Below, in pieces: positions 8,091 through 17,400 of a stretch of DNA of 64,000 nt; within the stretch, counting starts at the first letter, position 1, and each line of letters opens with the position of its first letter. Made by a program: the position numbers and the translations under genes. The stretch comes from Streptomyces antioxidans (GTDB lineage Bacteria > Actinomycetota > Actinomycetes > Streptomycetales > Streptomycetaceae), in NCBI RefSeq assembly GCF_000968685.2, contig NZ_LAKD02000122.1, forward strand, positions 1-64,000, read 5' to 3'. Below the pieces are notes generated by a model, which saw only the letters and a list, made by a program, of their open reading frames with translations, was not told where the DNA came from and searched no databases.

Positions 8091-11000
8091 GTGGCTAAGG
8101 TCCGGGTATACGAACTCGCCAAGGAGTTCGGAGTTGAGAGCAAGGTCGTCATGGCCAAGCTCCAGGAACTCGGTGAATTCGTACGTTCGGCGTCCTCGAC
8201 GATCGAGGCGCCGGTCGTGCGCAAGTTGACTGACGCTTTCCAGGGTGGCAACGGCTCCGGCCGTGCCTCCGGCAAGCCCTCGGCGCCGCGCAAGGCGACG
8301 CCCAAGCCGCCGACCCCGACCCCGGGTCCGGCGGCGGCGGCCCGTCCGGCCGCCCCCAAGCCCCCGGCGCCCGGCCCCACCAAGCCGAGTGCTGCCCCCG
8401 AGGGCCAGCGCGGCACCCCCGCCGCGGCGCCCACTCCGGGTCCGCGTCCCACGCCGGGTGCCCGTCCGAGCCCCGGCCCCAAGCCGGGCCCCGCGCCGGC
8501 GGCTCCGGCGCAGCCCGAGTTCACCGCGCCGCCGACCCCCGCGCCCAAGCCCGCCGCGGCCAAGCCGGGCGCGCCCGCCAAGCCGGGTGCCACTCCCGGT
8601 CCGCGCCCCGGCGGCCGTCAGGGCGGTCAGGGCCAGGGCGGTCAGGGCCAGGGCGGTCAGGGTGGCCAGGGTGGCCAGGGTCAGGGGGGCCAGGGCCAGG
8701 GCGGCCGTGGCGCCCCGCGTCCGGGTCAGGAGCGTCCGCGTCCGGGCGGTCCCCGTCCGGCCGGTCCCCGTCCCGGTAACAACCCCTTCACCTCCGGTGG
8801 TTCCACCGGTATGGCACGCCCGCAGGCACCCCGCCCCGGCGGCGCCCCGCGCCCCGGCGGCCAGCCCGGCGGCGGTCCCCGTCCGCAGGGCGGCGGCCAG
8901 GGCGGTCCGGGCCGTGGCCAGGGCGGTCCCGGCGGTCCCCGTCCCACTCCGGGGCAGATGCCCCGTCCGCAGGGCGCCCAGGGCGGCGGCCCGCGTCCGG
9001 GTCCCGGTGGCGCGCGTCCGAACCCGGGCATGATGCCGCAGCGTCCGGCCGCGGGCCCGCGGCCGGGCCCCGGCGGCGGTGGTGGCGGTCGCGGTCCCGG
9101 TGGCGGCGGTCGTCCCGGCGGTGGCGGCGGCGGTCGTCCCGGTGGCGGCGGCGGCTTCGCCGGCCGTCCCGGCGGTGGTGGCGGTCGTCCCGGTGGCGGC
9201 GGCGGTTTCGCCGGCCGTCCGGGTGGTCCCGGCGGCGGTGGCGGCTTCGGCGGCGGCGGTGGCCGTCCCGGCTTCGGCGGCCGCCCCGGCGGTCCCGGTG
9301 GCCGCGGTGGCACCCAGGGCGCCTTCGGCCGTCCCGGCGGTCCGGCGCGCCGTGGCCGTAAGTCGAAGCGGCAGCGGCGCCAGGAGTACGAGGCCATGCA
9401 GGCCCCGTCCATCGGCGGTGTGATGCTGCCGCGCGGCAACGGCCAGACGGTCCGGCTGTCGCGGGGCGCCTCGCTGACCGACTTCGCGGAGAAGATCAAC
9501 GCCAACCCGGCGTCCCTGGTCCAGGTGATGTTCAACCTGGGCGAGATGGTCACCGCGACCCAGTCCGTCTCCGACGAGACGCTTCAGCTGCTCGCCGACG
9601 AGATGAACTACAACGTCGAGATCGTCAGCCCGGAGGAGGAGGACCGCGAGCTCCTCGAGTCCTTCGACATCGAGTTCGGCGAGGACGAGGGCGGCGAGGA
9701 GATGCTCTCCGCGCGTCCGCCGGTGGTGACCGTCATGGGTCACGTCGACCACGGTAAGACCCGGCTGCTTGACGCGATCCGCAAGACCAACGTGGTCGCG
9801 GGCGAGGCCGGCGGCATCACCCAGCACATCGGTGCCTACCAGGTCTCGACCGAGGTCAACGACGAAGAGCGCAAGATCACCTTCATTGACACCCCGGGTC
9901 ACGAGGCGTTCACCGCCATGCGTGCCCGCGGTGCCAAGTCGACCGACATCGCGATCCTCGTGGTGGCGGCCAACGACGGTGTGATGCCCCAGACGATCGA
10001 GGCGCTGAACCACGCCAAGGCGGCCGATGTGCCGATCGTGGTCGCGGTCAACAAGATCGACGTCGAGGGCGCCGACCCGACCAAGGTGCGCGGTCAGCTG
10101 ACCGAGTACGGCCTGGTGGCCGAGGAGTACGGCGGCGACACCATGTTCGTCGACATCTCCGCCAAGCAGGGTCTGAACATCGACAGCCTGCTGGAGGCCG
10201 TCGTCCTCACCGCCGACGCCTCGCTCGACCTGCGGGCCAACTCGGAGCAGGACGCACAGGGCATCGCGATCGAGGCCCACCTCGACCGCGGCCGCGGCGC
10301 CGTGGCCACCGTGCTGGTCCAGCGCGGCACCCTGCGGGTCGGCGACACGATGGTCGTCGGCGACGCGTACGGCCGCGTCCGGGCGATGCTCGACGACAAC
10401 GGGAACAACGTGACGGAGGCGGGCCCGGCGACCCCGGTCCTGGTGCTCGGCCTGACCAACGTGCCCGGCGCGGGTGACAACTTCCTCGTCGTGGACGAGG
10501 ACCGCACCGCCCGCCAGATCGCCGAGAAGCGCGCCGCCCGCGAGCGGAACGCGGCGTTCGCCAAGCGCACCCGCAGGGTCTCCCTGGAGGACCTGGACAA
10601 GGTGCTCAAGGCCGGTCAGGTCCAGCAGCTCAACCTCATCATCAAGGGCGACGCGTCCGGTTCGGTGGAGGCCCTCGAGTCCTCGCTGCTCCAGCTCGAC
10701 GTCGGCGAAGAGGTGGACCTGCGGGTGCTGCACCGCGGTGTGGGTGCGGTCACCGAGACCGACATCGACCTGGCGACGGGCTCCGACGCCATCGTCATCG
10801 GCTTCAATGTGCGCGCCGACGGGCGTGCCACGCAGATGGCCGAGCGCGAGGGCGTGGACGTCCGCTACTACTCGGTCATCTACCAGGTGATCGAGGAGAT
10901 CGAGGCGGCCCTGAAGGGCATGCTCAAGCCGGAGTACGAAGAGGTCGAGCTCGGTACGGCGGAGATCCGCGAGATCTTCCGCTCGTCCAAGCTGGGCAAC

Positions 11001-11237
11001 ATCGCGGGTGTGCTCATCCGCTCCGGCGAGGTCCGGCGGAACACCAAGGCCCGCCTCATCCGCGACGGCAAGGTCGTGGCGGAGAACCTCAACATCGAGG
11101 GTCTGCGTCGCTTCAAGGACGACGTCACCGAGATTCGCGAGGGCTTCGAGGGCGGTATCAACCTCGGCAGCTACAACGACATCAAGGTCGACGACGTCAT
11201 CGCGACGTACGAGATGCGCGAGAAGCCGCGCGGCTGA
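8091..11237 (+). CDS. infB: Translation initiation factor IF-2
   Basis: IF-2 is the GTPase that places initiator fMet-tRNA on the 30S subunit and promotes subunit joining. The 1048-residue protein has an N-terminal IF2_N module (VRVYELAKEFGVESK), then a very long Pro/Gly/Arg/Gln-rich linker (about residues 50-425), a second IF2_N-like module (about 450-515), and the G domain: G1 GHVDHGKT near residue 549, G3 DTPGHE near 600, G4 NKID near 653. Domains II, III and IV complete the C-terminus. The linker holds runs of GQGGQGQGG, RPGG and GGGG. The GTG at 8091 has a strong AAAAGGAGCGA site. A 13-bp terminator hairpin follows. Confidence 0.97.
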   Translation: MAKVRVYELAKEFGVESKVVMAKLQELGEFVRSASSTIEAPVVRKLTDAFQGGNGSGRASGKPSAPRKATPKPPTPTPGPAAAARPAAPKPPAPGPTKPSAAPEGQRGTPAAAPTPGPRPTPGARPSPGPKPGPAPAAPAQPEFTAPPTPAPKPAAAKPGAPAKPGATPGPRPGGRQGGQGQGGQGQGGQGGQGGQGQGGQGQGGRGAPRPGQERPRPGGPRPAGPRPGNNPFTSGGSTGMARPQAPRPGGAPRPGGQPGGGPRPQGGGQGGPGRGQGGPGGPRPTPGQMPRPQGAQGGGPRPGPGGARPNPGMMPQRPAAGPRPGPGGGGGGRGPGGGGRPGGGGGGRPGGGGGFAGRPGGGGGRPGGGGGFAGRPGGPGGGGGFGGGGGRPGFGGRPGGPGGRGGTQGAFGRPGGPARRGRKSKRQRRQEYEAMQAPSIGGVMLPRGNGQTVRLSRGASLTDFAEKINANPASLVQVMFNLGEMVTATQSVSDETLQLLADEMNYNVEIVSPEEEDRELLESFDIEFGEDEGGEEMLSARPPVVTVMGHVDHGKTRLLDAIRKTNVVAGEAGGITQHIGAYQVSTEVNDEERKITFIDTPGHEAFTAMRARGAKSTDIAILVVAANDGVMPQTIEALNHAKAADVPIVVAVNKIDVEGADPTKVRGQLTEYGLVAEEYGGDTMFVDISAKQGLNIDSLLEAVVLTADASLDLRANSEQDAQGIAIEAHLDRGRGAVATVLVQRGTLRVGDTMVVGDAYGRVRAMLDDNGNNVTEAGPATPVLVLGLTNVPGAGDNFLVVDEDRTARQIAEKRAARERNAAFAKRTRRVSLEDLDKVLKAGQVQQLNLIIKGDASGSVEALESSLLQLDVGEEVDLRVLHRGVGAVTETDIDLATGSDAIVIGFNVRADGRATQMAEREGVDVRYYSVIYQVIEEIEAALKGMLKPEYEEVELGTAEIREIFRSSKLGNIAGVLIRSGEVRRNTKARLIRDGKVVAENLNIEGLRRFKDDVTEIREGFEGGINLGSYNDIKVDDVIATYEMREKPRG

Positions 11238-11252
11238 CGCACGGCTGACCAG

Positions 11253-11294
11253 CCGGGGCCGATCGGCGGAGGAATTTCCGTCGATCGGCCCCGG
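11253..11294 (+). terminator. infB terminator hairpin
   Basis: A perfect 13-bp GC-rich stem (11253-11265 with 11282-11294) and a 16-base loop begin 15 bases after the infB stop. The downstream DUF503 gene is close enough that this may only attenuate readthrough. Confidence 0.7.
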
Positions 11295-11361
11295 CCCTTG
11301 CGTGTACGGTGCGAGAAGCCCGCAATCACAAAGGCCCCACGGGTGGCTTGACCCGGACCGC

Positions 11362-11658
11362 ATGTATGTAGGGACGTTGTCCTTTGACCTGCTTCTCGGC
11401 GACGTACGGTCGTTGAAGGAGAAGCGCTCCGTCGTCCGCCCGATCGTCGCCGAGCTGCACCGCAAATTCGCGGTGAGCGCGGCGGAGGTCGGTGACCAGG
11501 ACCTCTACCGCAGGGCCCAGATCGCCCTCGCGATGGTCTCCGGGGACGCGGGCCACCTCAGGGAGGTGCTCGACCGCTGCGAGCGGCTGGTGGCGGCGCG
11601 GCCGGAGGTGGAGCTGCTGTCGGTGCGACGGCGGTTCCACGGTGGCGATGATGAATGA
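11362..11658 (+). CDS. DUF503 (YlxP-like) protein
   Basis: The 98-residue protein matches the DUF503 family: MYVGTLSFDLLLGDVRSLKEKRSVVRP at the start, then AVSAAEVGDQDLYRRAQIALAMVS and the ending ELLSVRRRFHG. The gene normally lies between infB and rbfA, as here. The YlxP family has been suggested to act in translation or ribosome metabolism, but function is not settled. ATG 11362 lacks an obvious strong Shine-Dalgarno, and an in-frame longer ORF begins inside infB; the conserved family start is MYVG. About 147 bp separate it from rbfA, containing two copies of AACGTACGCGGAGA. Confidence 0.88.
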   Translation: MYVGTLSFDLLLGDVRSLKEKRSVVRPIVAELHRKFAVSAAEVGDQDLYRRAQIALAMVSGDAGHLREVLDRCERLVAARPEVELLSVRRRFHGGDDE

Positions 11659-11805
11659 GGGGGCCGGACCGGCGGTAGCGAGCCGCCGGTGGCCATCGAT
11701 GGCCGACGCGAAGGCTGGCGCGAGACCTGACGCCAATGCCGACGCGACAACCGACGCGAAGAACGTACGCGGAGAAACGTACGCGGAGAAGAGAGAAGAA
11801 GACGC

Positions 11806-12276
11806 ATGAGCGACACCGCGCGGGCACGCAAACTGGCGGACCGCATCCGGGTCGTGGTCGCGGAGACCCTGCAGCGGCGGATCAAGGACCCGCGGCTGGG
11901 CTATGTGACCATCACCGACACCCGGATCACCGGTGATCTGCGGGAGGCGACCGTCTTCTACACGGTCTTCGGCGACGACGAGGAGCGGGCGGCCTCCGCC
12001 GCGGCCCTGGAGAGCGCCAAGGGCGTGCTGCGGTCGGAGGTCGGGCGCCAGACGGGGGTGCGCTTCACCCCGACCCTGACGTTCGTCCCGGACGCGCTGC
12101 CGGAGAACGCCCGCACCATCGACGATCTGCTCGCCAAGGCCAGGGAGGCGGACGCCCAGGTGCGCGAGGCGTCCTCGGGCGCCAGCTACGCGGGCGACGC
12201 CGACCCGTACCGCAAGCCCGACCAGGAGGACGACGGGGAGCCCGGCACGGACGGCAAGGGTTCAGCGGACGCATGA
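11806..12276 (+). CDS. rbfA: Ribosome-binding factor A
   Basis: RbfA binds the 30S subunit and assists late 16S rRNA processing, especially at low temperature. The 156-residue protein has the KH-like core: ARKLADRIRVVVAETLQRR, YVTITDTRITGDLREATVFY, and FTPTLTFVPDALPENARTID. The C-terminal 35 residues are acidic and Gly/Asp-rich. ATG 11806 follows the purine-rich AGAGAAGAAGACGC. The stop overlaps the truB start (ATGA), so the two genes are translationally coupled. Confidence 0.94.
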   Translation: MSDTARARKLADRIRVVVAETLQRRIKDPRLGYVTITDTRITGDLREATVFYTVFGDDEERAASAAALESAKGVLRSEVGRQTGVRFTPTLTFVPDALPENARTIDDLLAKAREADAQVREASSGASYAGDADPYRKPDQEDDGEPGTDGKGSADA

Positions 12277-13211
12277 CGCGCAACGGCAGGGCCGGTTCCG
12301 GGGCGCCGGACGGCCTGGTGATCGTCGACAAACCGGCCGGTTTCACCTCGCACGACGTCGTCGCCAGGATGCGCCGCTTCGCCGGCACCCGGCGGGTCGG
12401 CCACGCCGGGACGCTGGACCCGATGGCCACGGGCGTGCTCGTGATCGGCGTGGAGAAGGCCACCCGGCTGCTGGGGCATCTGGCGCTGACCGAGAAGGAG
12501 TACCGGGCCACCATCCGGCTCGGGCAGACCACGGTCACCGATGACGCGGAGGGCGAGATCACCGCCTCGGAGGGCGCCGCCGGGGTCGACCTGGGCGCCG
12601 TCCGGGCCGGGATCGAGGAGCTGACCGGGAACATCCAGCAGGTCCCCTCGAAGGTCAGCGCCATCAAGATCGACGGCAAGCGCTCCTACGCACGGGCGCG
12701 GGAGGGCGAGGAGTTCGCGATTCCGGCGCGGCCGGTGACCGTCTCCTCCTTCGCCCTCCACGACCGCCGCGAGGCCAAGGCGGAGGACGGCACCACCGTC
12801 CTCGACCTGGACGTCACGGTGGTGTGCTCCTCCGGCACCTACATCCGGGCCCTGGCGCGCGACCTGGGCGCCGGGCTCGGTGTGGGCGGCCATCTCACGG
12901 CCCTGCGCAGGATCCGGGTCGGTCCGTACGGGCTGGAGGCGGCCAGGACGCTGGAACGGCTGGAGGAGTCGCTGGAGATCCTGCCCATCGCGGAGGCGGC
13001 GGCCGCCGCGTTCCCGCGCTGGGACGTGGACGAGCGCCAGGCCCGGCTGCTGGGCAACGGGGTGCGGATCGACATGCCGCCGGGGGAGACGGGGGCGGGG
13101 GCCACGGGTACGGGGCCGGGTCCGGTCGCGGTCTTCGGCCCGGAGGGGCGCTTTCTGGCCCTGGTGGAGGAGTCGAAGGGCAAGGCGAAGAGCCTGGCCG
13201 TCTTCGTATGA
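12273..13211 (+). CDS. truB: tRNA pseudouridine-55 synthase TruB
   Basis: TruB isomerises U55 in the T-loop of tRNAs. The 312-residue protein has the motif HAGTLDPMATGVLVIG with the nucleophilic Asp near residue 49, then KEYRATIRLGQTTVTDDAEG, KVSAIKIDGKRSYARAR and CSSGTYIRALARDLG. The actinobacterial C-terminal domain follows and holds a Gly-rich loop (ETGAGATGTGPGP). The start overlaps the rbfA stop by 4 bases. Confidence 0.95.
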   Translation: MTRNGRAGSGAPDGLVIVDKPAGFTSHDVVARMRRFAGTRRVGHAGTLDPMATGVLVIGVEKATRLLGHLALTEKEYRATIRLGQTTVTDDAEGEITASEGAAGVDLGAVRAGIEELTGNIQQVPSKVSAIKIDGKRSYARAREGEEFAIPARPVTVSSFALHDRREAKAEDGTTVLDLDVTVVCSSGTYIRALARDLGAGLGVGGHLTALRRIRVGPYGLEAARTLERLEESLEILPIAEAAAAAFPRWDVDERQARLLGNGVRIDMPPGETGAGATGTGPGPVAVFGPEGRFLALVEESKGKAKSLAVFV

Positions 13212-13254
13212 CGCGGCTGACGCGGTTGACGCCGTGTGCCGAATCCGGGCCGCG

Positions 13255-13284
13255 TTGCACGCGCCGGGACCGGCCGCCTACCGT
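13255..13284 (+). promoter_or_regulatory. Candidate ribF promoter
   Basis: A -35-like TTGCAC (13255-13260) and a -10-like TACCGT (13279-13284) are separated by 18 bases, in the 191-bp gap between truB and ribF. This fits the main Streptomyces sigma factor pattern and would let ribF be expressed apart from the upstream block. Confidence 0.4.
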
Positions 13285-13402
13285 GGCTTCCCGGCCGGTC
13301 CGGGCGCTCGAGGCGGCCACCGATGCGAGGTGGGCGCCCGGGGCATGGCAGTCTTAGACCTGCGAAGTCGACAGACAAAGGTTCGGGCGAGGAGCGGGCA
13401 AA

Positions 13403-14356
13403 GTGCAGCGCTGGCGTGGCTTGGAGGACATCCCCGAGGACTGGGGGCGCAGCGTCGTCACCATCGGTTCCTACGACGGGGTGCACCGAGGGCACCAGCT
13501 GATCATCGGCCGTGCCGTGGCACGGGCGCGTGAGCTGGGCGTACCGGCGGTCGTGGTCACCTTCGACCCGCATCCGAGCGAGGTCGTGCGCCCCGGCAGC
13601 CATCCCCCGGTGCTCGCCACCCACCAGCGTCGCGCGGAGCTGATGGCCGGGCTGGGCGTGGACGCGGTGCTGATCCTGCCGTTCACGGCGGAGTTCTCGC
13701 GGCTCACCCCCGCCGACTTCGTGGTGAAGGTGCTGGTGGACAAGTTGCACGCCCGGGTCGTGGTGGAGGGCCCCAACTTCCGCTTCGGCCATAAGGCCGC
13801 CGGGAACGTGGCCTTCCTGCGCGAGCTCGGCACCACCTACGACTACGAGGTCGAGGTCATCGACCTGTACGAGCGCGGCGCGGCGGGCGGCGGCGAGCCG
13901 TTCTCCTCCACGCTGGCGCGCCGCCTGGTCGCGGAGGGCGATGTCACGGGCGCGATGGAGGTCCTCGGCCGGCCGCACCGGGTCGAGGGCGTGGTGGTGC
14001 GCGGTGCGCAGCGCGGCCGTGAGCTGGGCTTTCCAACGGCTAACCTGGAGACCCCGCCGCACACCGCGATCCCGGCCGACGGCGTCTACGCGGGCTGGCT
14101 GACGGCGCGGGGCGAGGCGATGCCCGCTGCGATCTCGGTCGGCACCAATCCGCAGTTCGACGGGACCGAGCGGACGGTCGAGGCGTATGCGATCGACCGG
14201 GTCGGACTGGATCTGTACGGACTCCATGTCGAGGTCGACTTCCTCGCCTATCTGCGGGGCCAGGAGAAGTTCGACTCGATCGAGGCGCTGCTTGAGCGCA
14301 TGGCGGCCGATGTGAAGCGGGCCCGGGAGCTCGTGGAGGAGCACGGGAGCCGCTGA
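13403..14356 (+). CDS. ribF: Bifunctional riboflavin kinase / FAD synthetase
   Basis: RibF makes FMN from riboflavin and then FAD. The 317-residue protein has the N-terminal nucleotidyltransferase domain (TIGSYDGVHRGHQLIIGRA; VVTFDPHPSEVVRP; VVEGPNFRFGHKAAGN) and the C-terminal riboflavin kinase barrel (RELGFPTANLE, GVYAGWLT, VEVDFLAYLRGQEKFDSIE). GTG 13403 follows GAGGAGCGGGCAAA. A very strong hairpin lies 32 bases after the stop and separates it from the convergent EspI-like gene. Confidence 0.95.
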   Translation: MQRWRGLEDIPEDWGRSVVTIGSYDGVHRGHQLIIGRAVARARELGVPAVVVTFDPHPSEVVRPGSHPPVLATHQRRAELMAGLGVDAVLILPFTAEFSRLTPADFVVKVLVDKLHARVVVEGPNFRFGHKAAGNVAFLRELGTTYDYEVEVIDLYERGAAGGGEPFSSTLARRLVAEGDVTGAMEVLGRPHRVEGVVVRGAQRGRELGFPTANLETPPHTAIPADGVYAGWLTARGEAMPAAISVGTNPQFDGTERTVEAYAIDRVGLDLYGLHVEVDFLAYLRGQEKFDSIEALLERMAADVKRARELVEEHGSR

Positions 14357-14388
14357 GGCGCCGCGTGGTGAACGGGTGAACGTGCGAA

Positions 14389-14426
14389 AGCGCCCCGTGG
14401 GCCGGTGATCCGGCCCACGGGGCGCT
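14389..14426. terminator. 17-bp bidirectional terminator between ribF and the ESX locus
   Basis: The arms 14389-14405 and 14410-14426 are perfect complements (17 bp) around the loop TGAT. The gene on each side is transcribed toward it, so it probably terminates both and marks the left border of the ESX locus. Confidence 0.85.
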
Positions 14427-14446
14427 CCGCTTGCTCCCTCGCCTCG

Positions 14447-17400
14447 CTACTGCTGCGGGGGCTGCTGCTGCCAGGGCTGCCCCGGTTGCGCGGGCTGCCC
14501 TGGCTGGCCCGGCGCCTGCTGCCACGGCTGTCCGGGCTGTGGCTGCTGCCCCTGTCCGTAGGACTGCTGCCAGCCCTGCTGGCCGCCTTGCTGGGGGTAC
14601 CCGGGGTACTGCGGCTGCTGCCCCTGCTGGGGCGCGTAGGCGCCCGGGTAGGGCTGTTGCTGTTGGGCCTGTCCGGGCATCGGCGGGGCCATCTGCGGCG
14701 GCTGGGCGCCGCCGTCACCGGTCCACAGGCCCTGCTCCTGCTGGGCGCGGGTGAAGTCCTCCGCGACCATGGCCGAGAGGTTGAAGTACGCCTCGCGGGT
14801 CTTGGGCCGCATCATCTCCAGATCCACCTCGGCGCCCGCCGACAGATGCTCGTCGAACGGCACCACGATCACCCCGCGGCAGCGGGTCTCGAAGTGCGAC
14901 ACGATGTCCTCGACCTTGATCATCTTGCCGGTCTCCCGGACCCCGGAGATCACCGTGATGCTCCGCGAGACCAGATCCGCGTAGCCGTGCGCGGACAGCC
15001 AGTCCAGGGTGGTGCTGGCGCTGCTCGCGCCATCGACCGAGGGCGTGGAGATGATGATCAACTGGTCGGCGAGGTCGAGTACGCCGCGCATGGCGCTGTA
15101 GAGCAGGCCCGTGCCCGAGTCGGTGAGGATGATCGGGTACTGCTTGCCCAGGACGTCGATGACGCGGCGGTAGTCGTCGTCGTTGAACGTCGTGGAGACC
15201 GCCGGGTCCACGTCGTTGGCGAGGATCTCCAGCCCCGACGGCGCCTGTGAGGTGAACCGCCGGATGTCCATATAGCTGTTGAGGTACGGGATCGCCGTCA
15301 CCAGGTCGCGAATGGTCGCACCGGTCTCCCGGCGGACCCGTCGGCCGAGGGTGCCCGCGTCCGGGTTGGCGTCGATCGCGATGACCTTGTCCTGGCGCTC
15401 GATGGCCAGGGTCGAGCCGAGTGCGGTGGTCGTCGTGGTCTTGCCGACACCGCCCTTGAGGCTGATCACCGCGATGCGGTAGCAGGAGAGCACCGGAGTG
15501 CGGATCAGCTCCAGCTTGCGCTGCCGCTCCGCCTCCTCCTTCTTGCCGCCGAGCTTGAAGCGGGAGGGGCCCGGGGCGTTCTTCTTCGGCTTCTGCTTGC
15601 CCTTGATCAGCCGGTCCGAGGAGAGCTCGACCGCGGCGGTGTACCCGAGCGGCGCCCCCGCGCCTCCGGCCTGCCGCCGCTGGTCGGGCGTCACGGTCGG
15701 CCAGCCGCCGGTACGGGGGTCGGTCGGGGCCGCCGGAGCCGCCGGGGCCGCCGGGGCGGCCTGGGCGTCCGGGCGCGGATAGCCGTAGCCGTCCTGCGGC
15801 TGTGGCTGCGGCTGCGCCTGTGGTCCGGGGGCGGGCCCGGGCCCGGGAACGCCGTCGCCGGGCCGGGGGAAGCCGTACCCGCCCTGCGCGCCGCCCGGCC
15901 CCTGCTGCCCGGGGAACGGCTGACCCTGGCCGGGGGCGTTCGGCGCGTACGGTCCGGGTTGGGCAGGCTGACCGGGCTGACCCGGCTGGGCAGGCTGAGG
16001 CTGACCGGGCTGGCCCGGATACGTCGGCTGTCCGGGCTGGCCGGGGTGTCCGGGGTGCTCGGCCTGCCCCGGCTGGGGCGCGGGATAGGGCTGTGCGGGG
16101 GGCTGCTGGTACGGGCCCTGGCCCTGCTGGTCCGGGGCGGGCGGCTGCGGGAAGCCGTAGCCGCCCGGGACGGGCGTCGGCCCCTGGCCCTGCGCTGGAC
16201 CGCCCGGAACACCCGGACCGGGCGCGGGCTGGGCACCCGGTTGCGGATAGCCGTAGTGGGGCCCCTGCGGAGCCGGGGCACCCTGCGGACCGGGACCCGG
16301 CGCGCCCGGGCCGGGCTGCTGGTAACCGCCCTGCGGGCCGGGCACGTTGGCCGCAGGAGGCTGCGCCCCAGGGGCCTGATCCGGCAGCGGAGCCGGACCG
16401 GGCTGGCCGGGGATCGCACCGTGAGCGCCCTCACCGGGACGCGGATAGCCGTATCCGCCCTGCGGCCCCGGCCCGGCGGCGGGCTGACCCTGCGGCGGGG
16501 GCGGCGCCCAGGAGGTGTCCTGCGGCGGGAGCGGCACCCCGGCCCCCGGCGCGGGGGGCCCGTCCGTCCGCTGCTCCGGAACCGGAGCGGGACCCGGAGC
16601 CGGTGCGGCGCCCTCGGGCGCCGCGGGCTGGAAGTCCGGCGGCAGAGGCGGCAGCCCCGACTGCGGAACGGGCGGCGGGGCCCAGCTGGCGGCGGGCTGT
16701 TCGGGCGACGGCGCGCTCGGCGGCACGGCGTCCGCGGGAACGGCGTCGCCCGGAACGGCGTCGTCGGGGACCGCGTCCTGGGGCTCGGCGCTCGCCTGCC
16801 TCAATTCCTCCATCTCCCGCCGCAACGCGGCCGTGGAGAAGCGAAGCGTGCCCTCACTGCGCACATCGTCGTCGGTGCGGTCGTCCGGGTCCGAGGCCCC
16901 AGATTCCCCACCGGAGACAAATCCAGCCCCAGAACCAGAAGAACCGGAACCGGACTGACCGACCCCAGAGCCGGACTCATCCACCCCAGAACCGGACTCA
17001 TCGCCCTCGGCGCCGGGATCCTCACTCCGCCTCTCGGCGATCTCGCGCCGCAGCGCGGCGGTGGAGAACCGTACGGTGGAGGGGCTGCCCAGATCGCCGT
17101 TCTCGCCCTCGTCGGAGTCCGCCTCGGAGGCGTACTCCGAGGAGTCCGCCCGGAAGGCGTCGTCGTCGCCCGAAGCGGCGGCGGGCGCCAGCGCGAAGTC
17201 GTCATCGACGGAAGCGGAAGCGGAAGAGGAAGAGGAAGCGGAAGCCGCCGCGGAACCCTCGGCCTCCACATCGGAAGCCGGAGCGGAAGACTCATAGGAG
17301 GATTCGGGCTCAGCGCTGTCCGAAACGCCGCCACCCGAATCGCCGCCACCCGCCACACTGTCACCCGCGGGCGCGGCACCGATCACATCCGGCCCAGAGT

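Noticed and set aside
8620..9330. Dense short repeats suggesting a CRISPR or satellite array
   Set aside because: They are codon repeats for the Gly/Gln/Arg/Pro linker of IF-2, with no regular spacers.
7806..11465. 1219-codon open frame antisense to infB
   Set aside because: It is the mirror of the GC-rich infB frame; the protein is compositionally odd with no domain, and infB is certain.
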